DNA from: Actinoallomurus liliacearum
GTDB taxonomy: Bacteria > Actinomycetota > Actinomycetes > Streptosporangiales > Streptosporangiaceae
Assembly (NCBI RefSeq): GCF_039542035.1
Contig: NZ_BAABHJ010000008.1
Location: 915,245 to 979,244, forward strand
Direction: 5' to 3'
Length of the DNA stretch: 64,000 bases
The notes under the pieces are model-generated. The model did not search any database, was not told where the DNA came from, and was given only the letters and a program-made list of their open reading frames with translations. Every line of letters begins with the position of its first letter. The first letter of the stretch is position 1. The position numbers and the translations under genes were made by a program. This document shows positions 58,803 to 64,000 of this stretch, piece by piece.

Positions 58803-61115
58803 TCAGCCGGTGACGCGGGTCGTGCGGTACGCCGGATCGGCGGCGATCTCGGCGTCGGCGAACCGGTCCTGGACCCACCGCTTGGCCGAGAACAGGCGGG
58901 TCTGGTCGGTGTGGTGCGGCGAGCTCGGGTTCGCCGACTCGGAGTAGGTGAGGATCGTCGACGCCCGTGGTCCGGCCGGCGTGAGGGACACGGCCATGAT
59001 GAAGCTCGAGCCGGAGGTCACGTCGGAGTAGGTGCCGTCGGCCTGGAGCGGCAGGCTCGCGGGATAGATGGCGTTGAAGCAGCCCTCGGCGCCCGGGCAG
59101 CCGGGGATCGCGATCCCGGCGTACCGCTGCGCGGCGCCCAGCGGCTCGTCCAGCGGCACCTTCAGCGCCGTCATCCGCTGGACGGTGTCGGCGACGGCAC
59201 GGCCGACGCCCGGATCGGCGGTGTTCAGGTCGCGCGGCGTGGTCACCGGGTGCGCGGGGTCGAACGGCGTGCGGAACAGCCGTGACGCCGCCGCGGCGAA
59301 GAAGAACGCCCGCCACAGGACGGCGCCCTTGCTGCCGGTGTCGGTACGCAGGTCCCAGGCCGCCAGGACCCGGCACGCGGAGCGTACGTCCACCGACGTT
59401 CCGTCGGTCGCGGTCAGCGTCGGATGCGCGCGGCAGTAGGCCACGAGCTGGTCGCGCAGCAGCTCGGCGCTCAGGTCGCGGTCGCCGAGCATGGTCCGCC
59501 GAAGGCTCGCCAGGTCGAAGCCGCGCGGTCCGAGCCCGTCCGTTCCGGCGAGCCGCTGCTTCACCATGTCCAGGCCGAGCCGGGTCCGCAGCGACCGCTC
59601 GGTGCCCGTGTCCCCGAAGATCCGCGGGAACCCGGTCAGCGGCGCGTCCGGGTTGGTCAGCCAGGGGCTGTTGTTCGAGTTGGTCACATAGTCCGTACGG
59701 GACAGGCGCGGCGTACGAGAAGGCCCGAAGATGCCCGGCTCGATCGCGTCCGGGTCACTGCCCCACGCGCAGCGGGACGTCGACCCGTCCAGCGCGAGCT
59801 CCGGGCCGTCGACCGCGCAGCTCTTCAGCTGGTCGTCGGTGACGTGCGGGGCGACCGACGCGTCGGCGTAGTACGCCTGCCCGGTCGAGTCCGCCGCGAT
59901 CGTGTTGGTGAACGGGACGCCCTGGTAAGTGTCCTGCGCCTTGCGCAACTGCGCGACGCTGTCGGCCTGGTCCATCGCGAGCCAGGTGTTCATCGCCCGT
60001 ACGTTGCGCGCGTTGACGTCCCGGATCGCGTACGCGTTCGTGGTCGTCCAGCCGTCCGCGACCACGGGCCCGTACCGCGAGTCGTACAGCGTCCGGCTCA
60101 CGCTGCCGAGTCGGCCGTCCTTGCCGCGCACCTGGACCGTCACGGTCCGCTTGGTCATCGCCTCGCGGTGCCCGTCCACGACGTACGAAGTTGGGTCCCC
60201 GGGCACGAGCGTCAGCCGGTAGAACGTGGCCCGCGCGGCCGTGGAGACGGTGTGGCTCCAGGCGAGATGCTCGGTGTGCCCGATCTCGACGAGCGGCGTC
60301 CCGTACAGGGCGACGCCGCTGACGTTCAGCCGGCCGGGGATCGTGAGCTGCACCTGGTAGAACCGTCCGACGCCCGCCCACGGGAAGTGCGGGTTGGCCA
60401 GCACCATGCCGCCCGTGCCGCCGCGCGTCGCGCCCCGGCCCAGCCCGTACGCGTTGCTGCCGGCGTCCGCCTTCGGCAGCACGGGCGGCTTCGTCCTTAC
60501 CGCCTTGCCCGCCGTGGGCGGCGCGGCGTCGACGATCGGGTCGATGGCCTGCTCGACGCCCTCGATCTGCGTGACCTGGTACATGTCCCGGTAGACGTCC
60601 AGCTCCGTCATCGGCCGCACCCACGCGGCACCCCGGCAGGTGGAGTCGGGGAGCCGGGAGACGCCGGTGTCGCGAAGGTAGCGGTTGTAGCCCGCGACGT
60701 AGCCGCGGACGATGTCCCGCACCTCCCGCGTCGGCCCGAGCGGCGCGGGCTGCGCGATGAGCCGGCGTACGGTGCCGGACCGCAGCTCGGCCTGCTGGTA
60801 CACGTCGCTGGCGAGGTTCGACGTGCTCACCAGCGGATCGTCGGTCGCGGCGTCCGGCCCGAAGTACCGCGACCGCTCCCCGGCCAGCGTGACCAGGTGC
60901 GACGCCATGACGCACAGGTTGTCCTGGGCGAACGCGTACCCTTCCCCGAACCCGAGACCGGCGTAGTCGGCCGCCTTGACGTGCGGGATCCCGTACGCCG
61001 TCCGCCGGATCTCGGCCCGGTAGGGCCCGGTGGGCGCGGCCCCCGCCGGTACGACGACGGCCAGGGGGAGTGCGGTGAGCGATGCCACCGCGCATGTGAC
61101 GAGCTTCCATCTCAT
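58803..61115 (-). CDS. Secreted penicillin acylase family N-terminal nucleophile hydrolase
   Basis: The 770-residue proenzyme has a signal peptide (1-26, VVVPAGAAP), an alpha-chain region, a spacer, and the autocatalytic cleavage site ADAGSNAYGLG with nucleophile S220 (Gly-Ser bond), followed by a beta-chain with WAGVGRFYQVQL and ITHTEHLAWSHT-like (EIGHTEHLAWSHTVS) oxyanion residues. Relatives include aculeacin A acylase and acyl-homoserine lactone acylases, which cut long-chain amides. The substrate could be a lipopeptide or signal molecule. ATG 61115 has GAGGTG 7 nt upstream. Confidence 0.92.
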   Translation of the reverse strand: MRWKLVTCAVASLTALPLAVVVPAGAAPTGPYRAEIRRTAYGIPHVKAADYAGLGFGEGYAFAQDNLCVMASHLVTLAGERSRYFGPDAATDDPLVSTSNLASDVYQQAELRSGTVRRLIAQPAPLGPTREVRDIVRGYVAGYNRYLRDTGVSRLPDSTCRGAAWVRPMTELDVYRDMYQVTQIEGVEQAIDPIVDAAPPTAGKAVRTKPPVLPKADAGSNAYGLGRGATRGGTGGMVLANPHFPWAGVGRFYQVQLTIPGRLNVSGVALYGTPLVEIGHTEHLAWSHTVSTAARATFYRLTLVPGDPTSYVVDGHREAMTKRTVTVQVRGKDGRLGSVSRTLYDSRYGPVVADGWTTTNAYAIRDVNARNVRAMNTWLAMDQADSVAQLRKAQDTYQGVPFTNTIAADSTGQAYYADASVAPHVTDDQLKSCAVDGPELALDGSTSRCAWGSDPDAIEPGIFGPSRTPRLSRTDYVTNSNNSPWLTNPDAPLTGFPRIFGDTGTERSLRTRLGLDMVKQRLAGTDGLGPRGFDLASLRRTMLGDRDLSAELLRDQLVAYCRAHPTLTATDGTSVDVRSACRVLAAWDLRTDTGSKGAVLWRAFFFAAAASRLFRTPFDPAHPVTTPRDLNTADPGVGRAVADTVQRMTALKVPLDEPLGAAQRYAGIAIPGCPGAEGCFNAIYPASLPLQADGTYSDVTSGSSFIMAVSLTPAGPRASTILTYSESANPSSPHHTDQTRLFSAKRWVQDRFADAEIAADPAYRTTRVTG

Positions 61116-61256
61116 GGAGATCACCTCGGGCTCATGATCCGGCCCGGTTGATCCTTTTACATCGCCCCTGCGGCGGGTTCCGCGTTCCCCCGAACGGATG
61201 ACGCCGCCCACCCGTCCACCCCAAGGTCGTACACCCCTGTGGCGGCACTGGGCCGC

Positions 61257-61308
61257 GGCCGGCCGAACGCCTGCGATCGCCGGGGCGATCGGAGGCGTTC
61301 GGCCGGCC
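61257..61308 (-). terminator. Very long hairpin after the second CU044_5270 gene
   Basis: The arms GGCCGGCCGAACGCCT (61257-61272) and complement (61293-61308) continue after one mismatch into an 8-bp CGATCGCC/GGCGATCG stem, for a total near 24 bp. It begins 9 nt past the stop at 61317. Confidence 0.82.
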
Positions 61309-61316
61309 CTTGCCCG

Positions 61317-62375
61317 CTAGCCGCGGTGCGGTGTCTCGTTGGTCCAGCCCGCGAACAGCACGACGGTGCTGTGCAGCACGGTGCCGGGTCGCATGCCCTT
61401 GTCCACCCCGCCGGCCTGGACGACCACGTTCTGGTCGCCGATGATCTGGTACGTCTTCGGATCGAGGATGACCTCATAGTCGTAGACGGTCCCGCTGCCG
61501 TCCCGCATCGTGCTGCGCGCGGCGAGCCCGATGCCGTCGCGGCCACGGGCATCCTGGACATGGGGCAGCAGCCGGATCCCGGGGACCTCCGCGAGAGTCC
61601 GGAAGAAGGCCGCCCGCGCCTTCGGCGACAGCGGGATCTCCGTCAGGATCGACTGGCCGTTGAAGAGCGAGTCGAACGCTCCGGCGACCGCGGTCGGGTC
61701 CGCGGCGACGGCGAGCTGCTTCCTGAGCTTGGCGGGATCGGTCGCGATCTTCTCCATCTCCGCACTGTTCTGCACGGGCGTGTCGTGGTCGGGCTGCCAC
61801 TGACCGCCCGCCGCCGTCAGCCGTCGCATGACGTCGTTCGACGGCACGGTCCAGTGGCTGGGCGACCCGGCCCGCTTCCATGCCTCGCGGTCGGACGGGG
61901 TGACCGGCCGGGTGCCGAGCTCACGCTCCCACATCACGCTCTTGTCGCGGCCCGTCCGGGAATGCCACTCGTCGGTCTCCGCGAAGGGAGCGATCTGGTA
62001 GCCGCCGCCGGCCGGACCGACGTGGTACGCCTGGCCGTCGATGGTGTGAGTACGCCAGTAGCGGCCGATCGGTTCCTGCGCCGCCTTCTCCGCCGCCGTG
62101 AGCAGGATGGCGCGGGCCGGAAACACCCGTGGCGGGCCGGTGGGCGTACGACTCGGCGTCGGTGGCCCGGCGAGCCCCACGACGAGCGCGGCGGCCGCCG
62201 CGACCGCGGTCAGGCCGAGTCCGGCGAAGCCCACGCGCGGGCGCAGCCATGCTCGTGAGCGTCGTGTGTCCGGCTTCCGGTGGGCGTTGCGGAGCCGCTC
62301 CCGGCCGTCGGCCACCACATCGGCCGACGGCTCGTTCTCCGTCAACGCCAGTTGGAGCATCTGCAGGTCATCCAT
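61317..62375 (-). CDS. CU044_5270 family membrane-anchored protein (second paralogue)
   Basis: The 352-residue protein has the same layout as 10615-11763: short cytoplasmic start (MDDLQMLQLALTENEPSADV), a membrane helix (FAGLGLTAVAAAAALVVGLA) and an extracytoplasmic domain with YWRTHTIDG, ELGTRPVTPSDREAWKRAGS and DQNVVVQAGGVD. Its ATG lies 8 nt inside the preceding sigma gene, as in the first pair. It is probably the membrane partner of that sigma factor. The two domains are related but clearly diverged, consistent with two signalling inputs. Confidence 0.85.
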   Translation of the reverse strand: MDDLQMLQLALTENEPSADVVADGRERLRNAHRKPDTRRSRAWLRPRVGFAGLGLTAVAAAAALVVGLAGPPTPSRTPTGPPRVFPARAILLTAAEKAAQEPIGRYWRTHTIDGQAYHVGPAGGGYQIAPFAETDEWHSRTGRDKSVMWERELGTRPVTPSDREAWKRAGSPSHWTVPSNDVMRRLTAAGGQWQPDHDTPVQNSAEMEKIATDPAKLRKQLAVAADPTAVAGAFDSLFNGQSILTEIPLSPKARAAFFRTLAEVPGIRLLPHVQDARGRDGIGLAARSTMRDGSGTVYDYEVILDPKTYQIIGDQNVVVQAGGVDKGMRPGTVLHSTVVLFAGWTNETPHRG

Positions 62376-63012
62376 TGAGTCGTCCTTCCTGCCCTAGAGC
62401 CGCGCGTACCTTCTTACGAGCCCGGCTCAGCCGGGACCCGACCGTGCCGTACGGGATACCGAGCGCCTGCGCGACCTCGTCGTGTGACAGGGCACCGAGC
62501 CCGACGAGCAGCAGGACGTCCCGATCTCCGGTCGACAGGCCGGCCAGTGCCTTGGCGATCTGCGGCCGGAGCCTCGCCGCGTCGGCCTGGTCGATCACCC
62601 GGCTCTCGTGGCTGTCGGTGTGATCGTCGGGTGTCGCGCGGGCCATGGCGCGATAGCGGCGGACCTCCTTGCGGCGATGCTGAGCGACCAGGTTCGTCGC
62701 GATGCCGAGCAGCCAGGCCCGCGCGACACCGCGGGCGACGTCGAAACTGTCGCGTTTACGGAAGGCGATGACGAAGGTGTCCGCGGCGATGTCGTCGGCC
62801 GCGTCGGGGCCGAGCCGGCCTGCGACGTAGCGATAGACGTCATGGAAGTACCGGTCGTACAGGTCGGTGAAGCCGGTCGTGTCCGCCGTGGCCGGCTCGG
62901 GCGACTCGCGGGTCCGGGCCGGTGCGCTCACGTCACGCGCGCTGTCATGGGGGGAACCTCCGGGTTGGTCGGTCATCACCGGTTCTTCGCCGAAGCCCAC
63001 CGGCGCTTTCAC
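62368..63012 (-). CDS. ECF-type RNA polymerase sigma factor (second paralogue)
   Basis: The 214-residue sigma factor aligns with the factor at 10035 over the full length: FTDLYDRYFHDVYRYVAGRL, DDIAADTFVIAFRKRDSFD, WLLGIATNLVAQHRR, GDRDVLLLVGLGALSHDEVA and IPYGTVGSRLSRARKK. Starting at GTG 63012 (GAGGG 5 nt upstream) it carries an extra acidic/Pro tail; ATG 62976 is an alternative. It is divergent from the secreted protein at 63171 (158 nt), a plausible target. Confidence 0.92.
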   Translation of the reverse strand: MKAPVGFGEEPVMTDQPGGSPHDSARDVSAPARTRESPEPATADTTGFTDLYDRYFHDVYRYVAGRLGPDAADDIAADTFVIAFRKRDSFDVARGVARAWLLGIATNLVAQHRRKEVRRYRAMARATPDDHTDSHESRVIDQADAARLRPQIAKALAGLSTGDRDVLLLVGLGALSHDEVAQALGIPYGTVGSRLSRARKKVRAALGQEGRLNG

Positions 63013-63170
63013 GGACGGCCCTCACCGACGGCCTCCACCACGGCACCGACCGTGCGCCCGCAGCGGCATCACGGTCGCCCGCCCGGGATCTGACGAAAAA
63101 GACCGTGAAAGCGATCCGAGACACCGGCGAAGAAGCAGTGACGAACGAACCACCGACACGGAGGACACAG

Positions 63171-63686
63171 ATGAAGAGCACGTTCACGCGCCGGACGACC
63201 GGGCTGCTCGCCGCGACCGCGATCGCGGGCGGTGCCGCCATGACGACCACGCTGGGCGCGTCGGCGCAGGCCAGGGACACGGCGACGGCGATCGGCTCGA
63301 GCTCCGACCGCGCCGCCTGCACCGAGGCGCACGGCAAGCTTCAGCCGCGTCTGGCCGCTTCGTACAAGATCACGGGCGGGGACGAGGACGTGCACGGCGT
63401 CCCCGGCGGGACACTGCAGGTCCTGGTCTCCGACCGGTGCCGGACCATCTGGGTCAAGACGGTGAAGCTCAAGAAGTACGCCACGCGGCCGGAAACCACC
63501 GTCGCAAAGATCTCCTTCATCGACGCCCCGCACCACCGGCTGACCAAGCGCGTCGAGAAGACGACGCGCAACAGTGTGGAGACGCCTGCGGCGCACAACC
63601 CCAGCACTCGCTCCGGCGTATTCCACGTCGAAGGCGGATTCGTGGGCCCCTACCAGTTCGACTCGGTGCACACCTACCGCTACTGA
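63171..63686 (+). CDS. Secreted protein of unknown function
   Basis: The 171-residue protein has a signal peptide (about 1-33, MTTTLGASAQA) and a small, basic domain with two Cys (AACTEAHGK, SDRCRTIWVK) and no known family. GGAGG lies 9 nt before ATG 63171. It faces away from the sigma factor gene; a promoter in the shared 158 nt may be read by that sigma factor (inference). Confidence 0.72.
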   Translation: MKSTFTRRTTGLLAATAIAGGAAMTTTLGASAQARDTATAIGSSSDRAACTEAHGKLQPRLAASYKITGGDEDVHGVPGGTLQVLVSDRCRTIWVKTVKLKKYATRPETTVAKISFIDAPHHRLTKRVEKTTRNSVETPAAHNPSTRSGVFHVEGGFVGPYQFDSVHTYRY

Positions 63687-64000
63687 CGACGCAACGTCCT
63701 CGACGGATGGATCATTACGCGCTCCGGATGACTTTTCTGACGTAGACCATCGCCGAAGTCATCGATAGCGGCCCTGGGGGCTCGGCAAAGACTCATCGTC
63801 GAGCCCCCGGCCCTCCGACACCACCGAGGAGATGCACGCCGGGCGCCAGAAAGAGCGGAGGACGACCTCACGGATCCGGGCACCAGCGAGAGAGTCGTCA
63901 GGGGTTTCCGCTCTGCGCTTCGAGCTTCGCACGTAGCCGGGCTAGGGCCTGTCCGGTAGATCTTGGCGTTCGGCTGAGGTCGATCTTGTGTCGGGCTTTG
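63687..64000. other. Intergenic end of the window
   Basis: 314 nt without a convincing gene. It holds a terminator-like hairpin (63776-63808). The last 55 nt, starting with GGGCCTGTCCGGTAGATC at 63944, look like the beginning of a repeated or mobile element that continues beyond the window, but this cannot be shown here. Confidence 0.5.
63776..63808 (+). terminator. Hairpin downstream of the secreted protein gene
   Basis: Arms GGGGGCTCG (63776-63784) and CGAGCCCCC (63800-63808) with a 15-nt loop, 90 nt after the stop. Confidence 0.65.

Overview
The window is high-GC DNA from a spore-forming actinobacterium, most likely Thermomonosporaceae or another Streptosporangiales family (inference). 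Supporting signs are strong G/C bias at third codon positions, many GTG starts, leaderless-looking promoters, ECF sigma factors paired with CU044_5270-type proteins, XRE/PF04672 regulator-methyltransferase neighbours, a SapA-like secreted protein, a FilP/DivIVA-like coiled coil and a CBM2-GH18 chitinase. It looks like ordinary chromosome: I found no rRNA, tRNA, CRISPR array, transposase or prophage.

Layout. 1-4437: phosphate import, with pstC (cut at the window edge)-pstA-pstB facing a PhoU-like/PiT low-affinity operon. 4624-4942: an orphan CsoR with its own operator. 5030-9832: a small conserved protein and a 1505-residue AAA protein with degenerate nucleotide-binding motifs and a 12-bp minisatellite. 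10035-11763 and 61317-63012: two paralogous sigma factor/CU044_5270 pairs. 11958-14223: gamma-carbonic anhydrase, DivIVA-like protein, peptide deformylase. 14270-15158: a Trp-Trp leader peptide and hairpins ahead of a chorismate mutase-GNAT fusion. 15164-16285: an AbiEi/DUF559-like gene between inverted hairpin repeats. 16302-31025: metabolic, transport, signalling and secreted enzymes (MFS pump, ArfB, esterase, MpaB-like oxygenase, beta-oxidation pair, two-component system, Pip, chitinase, SapA-like, a second MurG-like transferase).

31283-46084 is the most distinctive stretch. A six-gene, end-overlapping exopolysaccharide operon (two GT2 transferases, a FemAB/GNAT-like protein, a polysaccharide deacetylase, a flippase fused to a large membrane domain, a small membrane protein) is preceded by four copies of a 15-bp dyad motif. 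It is followed directly by five short secreted proteins with unusual low-complexity sequence. Four of them share a core motif, NRNNN(V/I)A(V/I)ARN, and they sit in hairpin-bounded transcription units. A P450/glycoside hydrolase operon closes the region. I consider this array of secreted proteins next to an exopolysaccharide operon the best candidate for an undescribed system, possibly an envelope or matrix component (inference).

46216-64000: MscS-like channel, Ser/Thr kinase, fused ADC synthase (pabAB), XRE regulator and two PF04672 methyltransferases, a frameshifted HTH-membrane pseudogene, an NlpC/P60 hydrolase, a membrane protein, a beta-helix remnant, UDP-glucose dehydrogenase, an NmrA-like protein, a penicillin acylase family enzyme, the second sigma pair and a secreted protein. 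A 90-bp element with 20-bp inverted ends occurs at 31139 and 53755.
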